NCBI GenBank assembly: GCA_028554795.2
Contig: CM068832.1
Span: 89,502,511 to 89,566,510 of the forward strand
Source of the DNA: Sinohyriopsis cumingii
Taxonomy: Eukaryota; Mollusca; Bivalvia; Unionida; Unionidae
Reading direction: 5' to 3'
Length of the DNA stretch: 64,000 nucleotides
Shown here piece by piece: positions 12,367-24,262 of this stretch. Under the pieces are notes generated by a model. It did not search any database. It was not told where the DNA came from and worked only from the letters and a program-made list of their open reading frames with translations. The translations under genes were made by a program, and so were the position numbers. Each line of letters begins with the position of its first letter. The first letter of the stretch is position 1.

Positions 12367-13430
12367 TTGTAGAAGAAATAAATAACATTCAGTAAATGGC
12401 AAAATATCATGCTGAGGAAATGCAAGCCAAGTGCCATTTCCCAAAGCAGCTGACCGGGTAAGTGTTGAACCTGCAACTCTTGGAACATTTGTCTGTGACT
12501 AGAAAACATTCCATGGCTTTCCTTGGCAAAGCCCTATACTTTTATTATTATTGGCTTCCCTTCTCCCTTCCAAACCATTATCCTGAGGTGAAGTTGTAAC
12601 CCAAAGTCTGTTAATATACTGCATTGTGTCATATAATTGCAGGTACAACGTTTGGTCAAAAAAGTTTTAAAAACGCTGGCCAATGCCTCTATGTTGAGTT
12701 TTTTTTTTCTTTAGAAAATTGGTGTTTTACACATCAAAATGTATCCATATACTAAGTAACATAACTCTGTGGTCCAACATAACTGGTAAACTGATTGCAT
12801 TAAAAACTTTAGCACTTAGATTAATCCAGTATGTGGATGGATGTATGATGTATGTACACACTTGATTATGCATATGGACGTCAACACCAAAATTATCACT
12901 ATGGCAAGTTTCAGCCAAGGCAATCAGGACTAAAATTGCCAAGGGAATTGCAATTCTGTGTATCAGAACTTTTACCCTCCTCCTCCTCCAAAAAGGACAA
13001 GTTCCAAAATCATATCCCTCTTACATATGGCCACCAATAGGATCTAAATAATTTATAGATTGCAGAGTCTTGTCTGGTAATTGTTAAAAATTATCATAAA
13101 CTCAGATAACATTGACAGACAGGTTGACATGGGATCTAAATTAAACTGCCTATTAGCAAACATCCTGAGACATGTGACTTGACAATGAAGAAAACAAATC
13201 CAATTTGGTAGCAGACAATAACTGAAATTTACATGTCTAATTCTGAATTACATGAAAATTCACTGAAATGAAATCGAGGCTTAATAACTGAAGGTAATAT
13301 AGGTACATTAATGTCTTTCAAATCATAAACCTACTATACACAAATGCTTACTGTCAACTGAGATTTTAATATAAGGTGATAAATGTAAAAAATACATTAG
13401 AGATATGCAGTATGACCGGTTTAATGGCTT
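12367..13430. other. intron 3, first part, no feature seen
   Basis: This is intronic sequence of the STAND gene. No other gene or repeat was recognised. Confidence 0.4.
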
Positions 13431-13431
13431 A

Positions 13432-13665
13432 CTATGGTATTCTTTCCAGTGGTATGTACTGTAACTTTTTCACTGTAACAGTACTATTGTAGTTTCCATC
13501 AGTAAAGACTGTATGGAAACTCACAAGTTCTGATTTCTTGAGTGTTTTGTTTACTGGGCCCTTCTGATATCTTACTCTGGTGTTGACATCCCACTCACAA
13601 TGTCCCTTTTGATTATATGAATTACATAGCCAGTAAATTGTAGGCTTCATTATGTACATTTCCTG
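13432..13665 (-). CDS. candidate terminal exon of an unidentified protein
   Basis: A minus-strand frame of about 75 codons ends in a stop at 13432. It has a protein-like composition, with Trp/Cys-rich and basic segments (KPTIYWLCNSYNQKG, TRVRYQKGPVNKTLKK, VTVKKLQYIPLERIP). A possible acceptor 'gataaaaacag' lies just upstream, near 13666. It lies in the 10.2-kb intron 3 of the STAND gene on the same strand, so it could be an alternative exon, an unrelated transposon exon or chance. I do not recognise the family. Confidence 0.25.
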   Translation of the reverse strand, partial: QEMYIMKPTIYWLCNSYNQKGHCEWDVNTRVRYQKGPVNKTLKKSELVSFHTVFTDGNYNSTVTVKKLQYIPLERIP

Positions 13666-14239
13666 TTTTTATCAACAAACTCTCTAATGTCAGCACAATG
13701 TCTTACTGGTTATCACAGCTATTATATAAGCTCAATCAAGTCACTTTGGTTAATCAATCAGTTTATACTTCATCTTAAAGGAGAGTTCATTAAAAAATAT
13801 TGAGAACAAGATAGAAAGAGAGCAGTTGAATAATTTCGCCCAAATGTATTCCATGGCTTTGGAAAAACGGTTTCAAATTGCAATTGTTGATAGACCACAA
13901 GCATAAAATGCATGACAGATGCAGCGCCATGACACAAGCTAATTTGGCTTTTTTTCCAGGCAAGCTAATAACAGTTAATTGTAACAATGCATAGTTCACA
14001 AGGAACAATCCCCTTTAGGCACCTTGATGACAGAAACAATCCAAATCATTGGTACAACTGCATAAGGCCAATACTAGTGTACTTCATAAGATTATTTAAT
14101 AAGTATACTGCATGTAAATATATGTATGTATGCCATATTTACCTTTCAGCTGTCTCAGTGCATCACTCTCTGGTCTTTTTTGTGACTTTGCTGAAAATAT
14201 AAATTTGCTACAATTAGAAATGTCATTCTTTAAATGTCT

Positions 14240-15110
14240 TGTTATGACTCTATGGTCTTAAAATAAGTAACTGAAAGAAACAAAAACTTTTTTGCCAAAT
14301 TCAATAAATACTTTATTTCCAAGAATACTAAGTGAAAATTTAAAAAGAACTTACAATATTGTGACATAGATCCTAAACACCTCAAAAGGTCTTATGACAA
14401 GATCCAATGAGTAAAGTTCCAATTAAATTCAAGTGGTGTTCCAAATACAAACTTCATCTCTGAATGTGTTGATTGCATGTAGTGGCCATCAATGTTGTGA
14501 GGTGACATCAGTTTTTTTGTTGTATCATAACATTATAATCCAAGATGTCCTTGTCTGAATTCAATAGTTTAATGTTTGTCCAAGAAAATTACTGAACCCT
14601 TTATAGGTCCAACAAAATAATAATTATTACATCAATCCAAATTAAGCCTGATAACAATATAAATGATTCTGCTTTTAATGTTATAGCGTGAGTGAGTAAT
14701 TTCTCAATAAACAAGATTATATATATTTAAAAAATAAGAAGCAAATGAGAAACAGAATGAAGGTCAAAAGTTAATTTCTAGAAAATTTAAATTTGTCAAA
14801 AGATGATAGAACTTGTTACTAAAATTATAATAAAAATGTGGTAAACATCAAGTACAACCGGTCCATCCATGTGAGAATACCAATGTTCTTAAGATAATGA
14901 ATTAAGATAATTAAGATAATGATCCTAATGTATAACCTACAATCACAGAGAAGAATAAGCCATGTATTATGTCGTTTACATAATGTCAGGTACAAAATGA
15001 ACTTGATTGTGAACAAACTCAGGTTACACATTACAATTATACACTTCATAAATATTCAAATTAAAATTAAAATTGTAAAAAGTAAACACAGGTGTACTGC
15101 CAATGTTACA
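14240..15110. repeat. dispersed repeat, copy A (pairs with 55022-55831)
   Basis: It shares ordered blocks with 55022-55831: 'tgttaYgactc', 'ggtcttaa', 'tttatttcca', 'aaatttaaaaagaactta', 'ccagtggtgtt' or 'caagtggtgtt', 'tgtatcataaca', 'aatgtataa'. Divergence is substantial and small indels are frequent. It begins TGTTA, as LTRs often do; the 3' boundary is unclear. Confidence 0.6.
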
Positions 15111-15761
15111 TGATATTCATATTCTTATAATATTTATGTTATCAAGGAGAAATTGGATTCCAGGTGTACACAGTGGACGTCCGGAATCCACGTGTATACA
15201 GAGAAGTCAAGACAACATTATTGATATCTGTAAGAATAAGGAATCCATCTGTACCAAGAGGAACTCATGACAACCTATGTTATCCTGGAGAACAGGGAGT
15301 CCAGATGTACACAGTGGAAGTCAAGATAATATTTCTGCTATACAGGAGAACAGGGAGTCCAGGTGTACACCGTGAAAGTCAAGATAATATTTTGTGGGAG
15401 AACATACAGCCGAAGTGCACCAGTACACAGTGCAAGCTAAAACAATATTTATATTATCCAAGTAACTGGAGTCGAAGTGTACACCGTGGAAGTCTAGTCC
15501 ATATTTCTGTTATCTAGGATAACAGGGAATCCAGGTGTACGCAGTGAAAGTCAGTACAATATTAGTTATCCATGAGAATCAGGAATCCATGTGTATACAG
15601 AGGAAATCAAGACAATATTAGTGTTATGTCTGAAAATAAGGAATCCAGGTATACAAAGAGGAAGTCATGACACTATGTGTTTCCCATAGAATAAAGAACC
15701 CAGGTGTTCACAAAGTCAAAATAATTTTTATGATATCCACGAGAATAAGGAATTGAACTGT

Positions 15762-15774
15762 ACACTGAGATAGT
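15762..15774. repeat. target-site duplication of SINE, left copy
   Basis: 'acactgagatagt' here and 'acactgaggtagt' at 16004-16016 flank the SINE with one mismatch. Confidence 0.75.
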
Positions 15775-16003
15775 GGGGCCCCAAGTGGCCGAGTGGTCTA
15801 AAGCACTCTCCATTATGGATCACTGCCATCTCTGTTTGTGTGGGTTCGAGTCGAGGATTCGGCCAATGTGGATATGTGAGAAAGCTTGGTAGTAGCTTCT
15901 CGTGGGTTGGTGGTTCTTCATGGGGTCTTCCTCTACCATTGATACTGGCCGCCATGCATAGCCTATCATGAGCTGAAAAATGGCGTTAAACCCAACAACA
16001 ACA
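15775..16003 (+). mobile_element. tRNA-derived SINE, family 1, copy b (full length, with TSD)
   Basis: This 229-bp element has an intact box A ('tggccgagtggtc'), box B ('gggttcgagtc'), the family body ('gagaaagcttggtagtagcttctc', 'ccattgatactggccgcc', 'tggcgttaaaccc') and an (AAC)n tail. Flanking 13-bp repeats with one mismatch define both ends. Confidence 0.9.
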
Positions 16004-16168
16004 ACACTGAGGTAGTCTAGACTACATTACCGTTGTTCTTGAGAAGAAGTAATTCAAATTAACCCAAAATAATTCAAGGTATTAAATCAGACATTGAAGA
16101 ATCTAGCTGTATCTGAAGGAAGTGAAGACAATACTATTGTGATCCAGAAGAATAAGTAATCCAGGTGC

Positions 16169-16180
16169 ACACTGAGAAAG
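16169..16180. repeat. target-site duplication of LINE, left copy
   Basis: 'acactgagaaag' here is repeated exactly at 18210-18221. Confidence 0.85.
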
Positions 16181-18209
16181 AATTTCGCCACTGCCAGTCC
16201 CAAGCCTGTGTGTAAAAGGAGGAGGGTTGGGTGTGGGACTAGCAACCCAACCATGTAAAACCCAACTTGCTACAAAAACACCAACATAAGAAAAACCAGA
16301 AACTGAAAGCCTGAGGGAGGAAGGGTCTTCTTCTGGAAGATTTATGATGCATGTGGTGAAAGCCGCGAGCCCGCGGAAACCATAAACAGACCACCCTTGT
16401 ATCAAACAGAATTAACATTGCAAAATGGAATGTGAGGACAATGTATGTGGCAGGAAAAACAGCACAAGTATCAGCAGAGACCAGGAACTACAATCTATCC
16501 CTACTGGACATTAGTGAGACAAGATGGACTCAATCCGGACAAAGAAGACTGATGACAGGAGAGATGCTACTGTATTCAGGACATGAGGAAGAAAGGCGCC
16601 TCATACATTGGGGATGGGGCTCTTGCTGTCAAAGCAAGCATATAATGCACTGATAGGATGGGAACCACATGGGCCCAGAATCCTCACGGCAACGTTTAGA
16701 ACCAAGAAGGAGAAAATAAAGATGATTGTCATATAGTGCTACGCTCCAACAAATGACGGTGAAGAAAAAGATAAGGACCAGTTTTACATCAGACTACATA
16801 ATATAGTAGAGAACTCCCCAGGCAAAGACATCAACATCTTCATTGGTGACTTCAATGCCAAAGTTGGGTCAGACAACATAGGGTATGAACAAGCCATGGG
16901 GATCCACGGCCTGGGCGAGATGAACGAAAATGCAGAGAGATTCACATACCTTTGTGCACAGAACAACCTGTTCATCTGGGGCACCATCTTTCCCCACAAG
17001 AGAATCCACAAGACACATGGATATCACCAGACCATTTGACAGAAAATCAGACTGACCACATCTGCATAGCCAAGAAGTTCAGAAGATCCCTGCCAGATGT
17101 GAGGGTGAAGAGGGGAGCAGATGTGGCATCTGACAACCACGTAGTTGTTGCAAGGCTGAAACTTAAGCTGGAGAAGAAAAGAACGTATAACATCAGCCTG
17201 TTGAAAGATGCAAAAATTAAAGAATTCAGACTGACGCTTAACAACAAGTACAGAATACTACAAGGGCTTCTTGAAGATGAGGTAGACAATGCAAACAACA
17301 GATGGCAGAAAGTTAAAGAGGCAATAAAATCAACATGCCAAGAAGTACTAGGCCCCATGAAGCAACAGCAGAAAGAATGGATTTCAGCCGAAGCATTGCG
17401 CAAAATCCTGGAGCATAAACAGAAAAACGCAGCAGTAAATAGCAGTAGAACAAGAACTAAAAAGTAAAGGAACAAAACGAATACACCTATCAGTATCAGG
17501 GAAAGTGTTCAACCAGGTCCTGTTGGAGAGGATGAAGGAGGCCGTTGACCCACAGTTACGAGATGAGCAAGCTTGCTTCCGGCAGAACAGATCATGTACA
17601 GACCAAATAGCTACTCTTCACTCTACATCAACTTTGTCGATTATGAGAAGGCATTTGATAGCATGGACCGAGAGACACTGTGGAAACTTCTTTGCCACTA
17701 CGGCATCCCAAAAAAGCTTGTGAACCTGATCTAGAATACTTACAATGGAATGTGATGCAGAGTCATTCATGCAGGATAGCACACAGACAGCTTCCTAGTG
17801 CAGACTTGCGTGAGGCAAGGCTGCTTGCTGTCGCCATTTCTCTTCCTTCTTGCCATCGATTGCATTATGATGACGTCCACCAATGGGCAGAGAAATGGGA
17901 TCCAGTGGAAATTGTGGTGTCAACTTGAGGACCTTGACTTTGCCGATGACCTAGCACTCTTATATCATAGCCAGCAGCAAATGCAGGACAAGACCGACGT
18001 ACTGGCAGCCACATCAGCACAGGTTGGTCTCAACATCCACAAAGACAAGACCAAGAACAAGAAACACCTGATGACACAACCCTGAAGCGGACATCACTAA
18101 GATGGGTCACACCTAGAGTCAGGTTGAGGGGATGGCCCAGGACAGAAGCCTATGTTGATCTTTTGTGGGCGGCCTATACCCCAGAAGGGATGACGGGCAA
18201 AATTGATTG
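16181..18209 (+). mobile_element. non-LTR retrotransposon (LINE), internally deleted, 12-bp TSD
   Basis: This 2029-bp insertion lies between perfect 12-bp duplications. A 5' untranslated part is followed by an APE-type endonuclease region (about 16420-17180: WNVRTMYVAGK, LDISETRWTQSGQ, FIGDFNAK region near 16840, DHICIAKKFRRSLPDVRVKRGADVASDNHVV) and a reverse transcriptase region (about 17500-18080: VFNQVLLERMK, FVDYEKAFDS, CVRQGCLLSPFLF, FADDLALL). The C-terminal end reads WAAYTPEGMTGK, and the element ends 'attgattg'. Frameshifts and stops are scattered, and segments between the endonuclease and RT and after the RT are missing compared with a typical LINE of 3 kb or more. It resembles the endonuclease-reverse transcriptase family common in molluscs and flatworms; I do not assign a clade. 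Confidence 0.85.
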
Positions 18210-18221
18210 ACACTGAGAAAG

Positions 18222-18900
18222 TCAATAGATGGAATGTTTGACGGTGATAACCATATCATTAATACTCACTATGGTTGAATCGGATTCAGATGTGTCAGAA
18301 ATAGCATTGCAGTTATGTGCACCAGTTCTTATTAAATTTTATTCAAATTTCCGAGTGAGACAGGCATGGCTTAAGCCAAAATAACAGTTAAATTAAACCT
18401 TCCAGTGATCTTGATTTTTATGTTAAGGATTTTGTATGGTATATACCATCTACATCTACAAACTTGTACAATACATTTTTTGTATTCATCCATAGTAAAG
18501 CTTTACTGTCATTTTCATTCAGACTTTAAATCAGTTTTTACATATATGTGCACTTAATATTTATAGTATTTCCCTACATGTACTTTCTTTACTTTCATAA
18601 ATGTTGTGTTTTCCTCCACAATGTTATTTAAACATATATGCTTGAATTCAACATAGGCCTTCTTTGCAGTAGTGGTCAAATTACTTTCACTATAATTTTG
18701 GTTGAAACCAGTCTGGTCCATCTCTTTTAAATGCATATCAAAATCTCTGATTCCAAGAAAAGTGTTTATTTGATCCGTGTCAAAATGAATCTAAGATTAC
18801 CGGCAAGTTTCATTTGAAAGGATGGTTTGTTTGGTGAGAATTTTTTTTATATTTTAGATAATCTTTTCCATGAGCAGAAATATAATCATCCTCTTCAACA
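18222..18900. other. intron 3, no feature seen
   Basis: After the remnant of the minisatellite unit interrupted by the LINE, no gene or repeat was recognised. Confidence 0.4.
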
Positions 18901-18924
18901 TCATGAACACAGCAATAGGAATAA

Positions 18925-19165
18925 TTGATCAGAAAATTAACAAAGCTGGGGCAAGTAATCAGAAAATTAACAAAGCTGGGGCAAGTAATCAGACAATTAA
19001 TAGCAACAGGGGCAAGTAATCAAATAGTTAACAGCAACAGGGGCAAGTCATCAGAAAATTAAAAAAATAGAGGCAACCAATCCGAAAATCAAGGGCAATA
19101 GGAACATATTATTCAGAAAGTTAACCATAGGGGAAACTGATCAGATAATTAACTTAGTCAAAGCA
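18925..19165 (+). repeat. 30-31-bp tandem repeat, about 7-8 units
   Basis: Units of the form 'cagaaaattaacaaagctggggcaagtaat' occur in tandem. The first two are identical over 30 bp; later ones drift towards 'caacaggggcaagt' and fade near 19165. Confidence 0.85.
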
Positions 19166-19169
19166 AATT

Positions 19170-20925
19170 TTCATACACAATTTCACCTTGTTGCTGTGTA
19201 AAATTTTGGGTTATAGTTTTCACTGGACACATTGAATCATACATCCTTAGCTTGATCTGAACGCCATCACAATGTTAGTGAAAATAGATAATATGTATTT
19301 AACCTGCTAACAGACTAGATGAAACAATGGCATGGGCGAAACCTGATCTGGTACTTGCCATTTGCATTACTAGTCACATGACTTCACAAATCTCAAACAA
19401 CAAAATTTAAAGTCTAATAGTTATTTGATATCAACAACAAACTCGATACTTTTTGCAAAGAACCGCAATCTGGCCAGTCTGATTTATCAAGCAGAGAGCA
19501 CATGTCAATGTGGTAGTCATGTGATACAACACAACTCGAGAAGTTATTATCGGATTATATAAATATGCAAAATGTTGTGTTCTTTCGTTTTTGTATTTTT
19601 ATTACAACCAGCATAAAACTTTCATGTAATACTTTTTTATCTTTTTCTCTACAACATTTGAAAATGTGGGTTGTTAGATTTGTGTACTCGTGCAACTAGC
19701 AATGCAAATTGCGAGTACCAGGTCACATTTTACCACCGCCGATGTTTTATCTTGTCTTTCAGCAGATTAAAAACATAATGACTGTAATACTCACAAGTTC
19801 TGAGAAAATAAGCTATTTTCATATCAATTTCATGCATGTATCCCTCGATCTAGCAACCTTTAAAGTTTACTAAGCCATCCAGTAAGCAGACTAATTTTTT
19901 ATACCTTCCATGAAAGGAAATATATGAATAATGAGCTGACGTTGAAAATATGTCTACTAGACGAATCTAATCCACTGAGCATTTGGATTTACTCAACATA
20001 TAAATTTATCACTCACGATCAGTTTAATTACGACTCAGTTACGTACTTGTTTCAGGCGTCAGGTGGTGGCGGAAAATTTACAGGATTTTCCCGTCTTTCA
20101 TCACTATTTGCAAATTTGTTTTTATCAATTCTCCCGAGTTTTTCCCGATAGCATGGGAACCCAATTTGGAGAACCAAACAGATGCCCGTTTCTTATTGTG
20201 GCGGCAACATCAAATAGTTGTATTGCGTGATTGAGGCTGATTTGTTCCCCTGTTTGCTTTGTATGTTTTCATAACAATGGGCGCTTCAAAGTTAATATTT
20301 CCTTTGAAATTTCAGTAAACTCTTTTATTTGGGTACATTTAAAACAAAGAAATTGGCTGTCATTGGTCAATGGAGATAGAGTTGCATGTATTTTGGTCTG
20401 ATGGCAGAGATCACTACACAAAATGTGAGTGTTCTGAAGGATTTAATTCTGAGTGAAAAGAAATTTTACTTACCATCCACATACAAATGTCAATGTAAAT
20501 ATATTAATTATTGGCAAATTGCCAAAAATGGCTCATCCGATTGATCCCTGCTTCCAGAAAAGTGAACACAAAAAAGGAGATATCTCACAACATACAGTAC
20601 TAAGTTTGCGACTTCTGAATTTCTCCACTCCAAACCTGTTTGGTTGTATATACATATCTAAACAGCCAATAAAAATAAAATATCACTAGATGGTATATTT
20701 TTCAGGCAATAAAGAAAAAGATTCCCAATTTGAAACACTGGTGAAGCCCTTCGTGATTTGTGAATAAATATTTTACACTTTATTTTTTGTACATGTAAGA
20801 ATATATGCATATAAATCTCTTTACTAAAATAAATTTATTCCGAATTAGTTTTTTGGAGGCACATATGCTCTGTGATATGTTTCTTCATTCCTTCTTTTGG
20901 TTCTTTCCGGATTTTTCCCCGGGTT
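19170..20925. other. intron 3, no feature seen
   Basis: Only short frames without supporting signals occur here. Confidence 0.4.
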
Positions 20926-20927
20926 CT

Positions 20928-21008
20928 CCCTCCACCATTAATACTGGTCGACAGGTATAGCCTATCATGTGCTGAAAAATGACGTTAAATCCTACAACAA
21001 CAACAACA
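20928..21008 (+). mobile_element. SINE family 1, 3' fragment
   Basis: 'ctccaccattaatactggtcgac', 'agcctatcatgtgctgaaaaatgacgttaaatcc' and an (AAC)n tail match the 3' third of the element at 15775-16003. Confidence 0.85.
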
Positions 21009-21233
21009 TTCCTTCTTTTAATTTAATGATGGTAATCAGTGCTTATATATACTGACAGGTCAAGTTGACTCGTGCAAGTTTCATTAGTGGGAATGGAGAT
21101 CATAATTTGCTTGTCGAGAGAAAATATACTGCATTTAGTGATCATTCTTGGGATTTAGGAATCAATTCACTAACAAGCATGTAAAGCGTGGCAAAAATAA
21201 GTTGACGGAGATGTACTTTGTGAAGCTAGCCAT

Positions 21234-21254
21234 GGGGGGGGGGGGGGGGGGGGC
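21234..21254. repeat. poly(G) run
   Basis: About 20 consecutive G bases, unusual in AT-rich DNA. Confidence 0.95.
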
Positions 21255-21259
21255 ATTGA

Positions 21260-22560
21260 ATTCCTGAATGCATGAAATTGACAGTCGCATTATACATCAC
21301 TTATCTTACATTGCAAAATATGATCATAGGGTTTTAGTATTAAAATACCATTATCTAAATAAAGTTTCTTACAAAACTATTATTTGGAAAATAATATACA
21401 TAATATAGATTTGCTTAATACCTGATGTTTCTATTAAAAGAGAGATTCTGTAGGAAAGTAGATATTTTACATTTGATAATGCATTTATTTCAGGTGAAAA
21501 CAGTTAAACCTATACACTAACGGTGACGCACAATGGAAAGACCATGGAAGTAGTGGAAAACAGTCATGTAATTATTTATTTTGTAATATTATGGCTGCAT
21601 TGCTTGTTGTCAATAAAGCCATAACCATCCTAACTTTTTTCAATTTTAATTGCCTATTACATTATTAGTCTTGGAAAAATATTCACTACTTATTTTGGCG
21701 ACATTTTTTTGAAAATTGGCAACAAAATATTGACATTGGCATTTTCTTTTTTTGCGATAACTTTTTTAAAAGCCAGGACCATCCCTGTAATGTGTATGCC
21801 GGAAGTTCAACGGCCACATGAGGCCTCATTGGCTGGTTGGCTGCTGTGATTGGGATGAATGTATAAATGGTATTGATAATTTGTTGTGAGCAGACAATCA
21901 GTGGTAGTTTACAACAAGCGTGTCAAAAAGTATGTACGTTTAAGAATATACTGTCTTTCAATTAATCCATATCAAATGTTTATTCCTTAATTTCAACTAT
22001 TTAATTCTGATTTAAAATTCAAGCCATGTCAAGATGAATGTCATGATTAAATTTATATTGAAATTTGTTTATATCGGCACCAATTATTTATGCCGATACC
22101 GGTTATTCCAATAATCAGCCCGATTATGAGTATGGCCTATTAATCAGTACAGCTTTATTTTCAAGTGTGTAAAATACTGTAGGTGTACGAAATGGCAGAT
22201 AATGCAAGGTTGTTCATTGCCAAGGCAGCTGTAGTAAACTGCCCACCCTTTGGACACATCATGGTAGCCATCTCTGGCTGACCCAACGTTACATAATTTG
22301 AACCTGCATGTTTCATTTACAAGCCCATCAAGCCAATACTTAAGTCTCTGTAACTCCCTGAATGAAGATAAAACAATGTTAAAGGTATGAAGAGTAAATA
22401 CATGAACTAAAAACAGAATAAGTCAATCAAGTGTGACAAATAACTTCAGGACCTACGTACCAATCTTCTCACAATTAGTGAAAATAATTGGTTTAGCAGT
22501 ATCCAGTATCTGTACTTTACAGCTAATCTATCATATACCAACATTCCTTCTCCAGCTGTG
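21260..22560. other. intron 3, last part, no feature seen
   Basis: No gene or repeat was recognised between the poly(G) run and the donor site of exon 3. Confidence 0.4.
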
Positions 22561-22564
22561 TTAC

Positions 22565-23063
22565 CTTTTCTACAATAAATGCTCTCCTCTGTCCTTTCTC
22601 TAATATCCTTCTGTAGTTTTGCAACATTTTCCTCAACTGCATCAAGCCTTAGTCCATATGTGGCTATACTTGCTGACATGGTTTTGTTCAACTCTGACAA
22701 TTGTGAACCAAATGACTGCACAGTCCCTGCAAGTGTGTCACATTGTTCTTCATGTGAGGTTATACTTGCTGACAATTGATTTACAGTTTTATTCATCTCC
22801 TGGTGTTTCTTTTCCTGCTGGTGTAACTCGTTTTCAAAGGTGTCCATTCTGGTCTCATGTAACTTCAACTCCTTTTCAAAATCCTCTTGTCTTTTTATTA
22901 ATTGTTCTCTAATTTGTTTATATTCTTCTTGTAAGGAAACAACAGAGTCTGTTGTTGTTGTCTGATGCAGACCAAGTTCCTTTCTGGTATCTTCTATGGC
23001 TGCCCTCAAAGCTGTCATCTCATGGTCCACATTGAAAAACACATCCACAGAGTCAGTATCAAT
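22565..23063 (-). CDS. exon 3: coiled-coil linker of the HEPN-STAND gene
   Basis: Acceptor 'ctatctctttacag' at 23064 and donor 'gaaaag|gtaaca' at 22564/22565 bound a 499-nt exon without stops, starting in phase 0 and ending in phase 1. It encodes a heptad-rich sequence (TALRAAIEDTRKELGLHQ, LQEEYKQIREQLIKRQEDF, ELHQQEKKHQEMNKTV, KLQKDIRERTEESIY), clearly a coiled coil of about 140 residues. The frame seen beyond either boundary is intronic. Phase 1 at the 3' end fits the phase-1 start of the NTPase exon at 12365, and phase 0 at the 5' end fits the HEPN exon at 31069. This is the only exon of the four without a disabling change. Confidence 0.8.
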
Positions 23064-24262
23064 CTGTAAAGAGATAGAGTATCTCAACACATGTAGTTCA
23101 ATGCTCTTCCCCATTAAAAAGTCAATTATTTTAATTATAACAATGTAAGCTAATGTAAAAATAGATCAACCCATGTCAACTAAATCCATTTATGGTGTGT
23201 AATCTTCCTTTAAACTGACTTCAAAAAGGATTCACATGAGATGCAAATATTTATGATAGTGAAATCAGGGTTAGATCATTTTATCGAGGTATATACATGT
23301 TCACAATGGCTGATCTGGAGGAATAATATAAATTACCAATGATTTGGGAACGCAAATAACTCAATAAGCTTGTACGTGTCAAGATATTCCTTCCAATGAA
23401 ATACGTATCTTGAAGACACAAGTAAAGAGCATCACTGTACAGGTCCTTCCAATGCGGCTTACAAAATACAATCCATTGGAAAGAGGCAGAGCTGACATTT
23501 TATTCATGACTATTTTAACATTTAAATATTAATCTGCTGTTTTTCATTCAAATATATTAAAAGAATTTTCCTGTAATTGAGACAACCTGCTTCCTTGTTT
23601 CGTATCTGTTATAATATCATTTAATTCACATCTAATATTGTGAACCCTCCATGAGACCGATGCTTAAGTTAAACTTCTAGTAATTCAAGAAAATAATCTA
23701 TTTTGTCCCTTTATTATTTTTGACACCAAGTACTACTGATATACTCTGAAAAGTACCGTACCAAATTTGGAAACATAAATATTTTATTTCTTTGTTAACA
23801 TGTTCGCAAGATACTTGTAAAGTATGTTTTACATCTATGTTGTGTTTTTAACATTTGATCCATGACTACAGATTGCACTGAGCTATATAAATAGCTTATT
23901 TGAGACTGTGTTCAATAAAATTAACTTGTTTGGGGTAATTTCCCATTGGATGATTAAGCTAGGCTGGTTATGCTGTGACATAAGTGGGTTTATGTTGTGA
24001 CACAAGCCACAAGGGATGCATTGTGACAAAAATAGCATATGAAAATGGAGGTTCAGGACCACTTTATCACTACATGATAAATAGTGCTCAAGAGAGCCCC
24101 CACTGATGTATACTACTGTGGTGTGGGGGTCCTGGACCCCTTTAGAGAAATCGGGGTACTGGCCCACTTTTCTGTTAAGCTCACTCATGCTGGAACTGCT
24201 GGACCACTTGGGGTTGCCTCATGATGCGATGTTTGTGTGTGTTTGATACATAACTGTGATTA
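23064..24262. other. intron 2, first part, no feature seen
   Basis: A 101-codon minus frame ends at 23883, but it has no recognised domain and was not called. Confidence 0.35.

Larger units (their letters stand above)
15150..16180 (+). repeat. about 58-62-bp minisatellite ('ggaatccaggtgtacacagtg..'), interrupted
   Basis: Units of the form 'ggaatccaggtgtacacagtgaaagtcaagacaatatt..ttatcc..gagaacag' repeat with variable length. A SINE (15775-16003) and a LINE (16181-18209) are inserted; the last unit resumes at 18222 with 'tcaatag'. An open frame of 117 codons at 15164-15517 lies wholly inside the repeat. Confidence 0.8.

Noticed and set aside
12366..12444. Start of the 557-codon frame (ATG at 12444) as the true N-terminus of the NTPase
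   Set aside because: A strong acceptor with a pyrimidine tract ends at 12366, and the phase fits the coiled-coil exon, so the first 26 codons are intron readthrough.
17047..17475. 142-codon minus-strand frame
   Set aside because: It is antisense to the LINE endonuclease-linker region on the plus strand.
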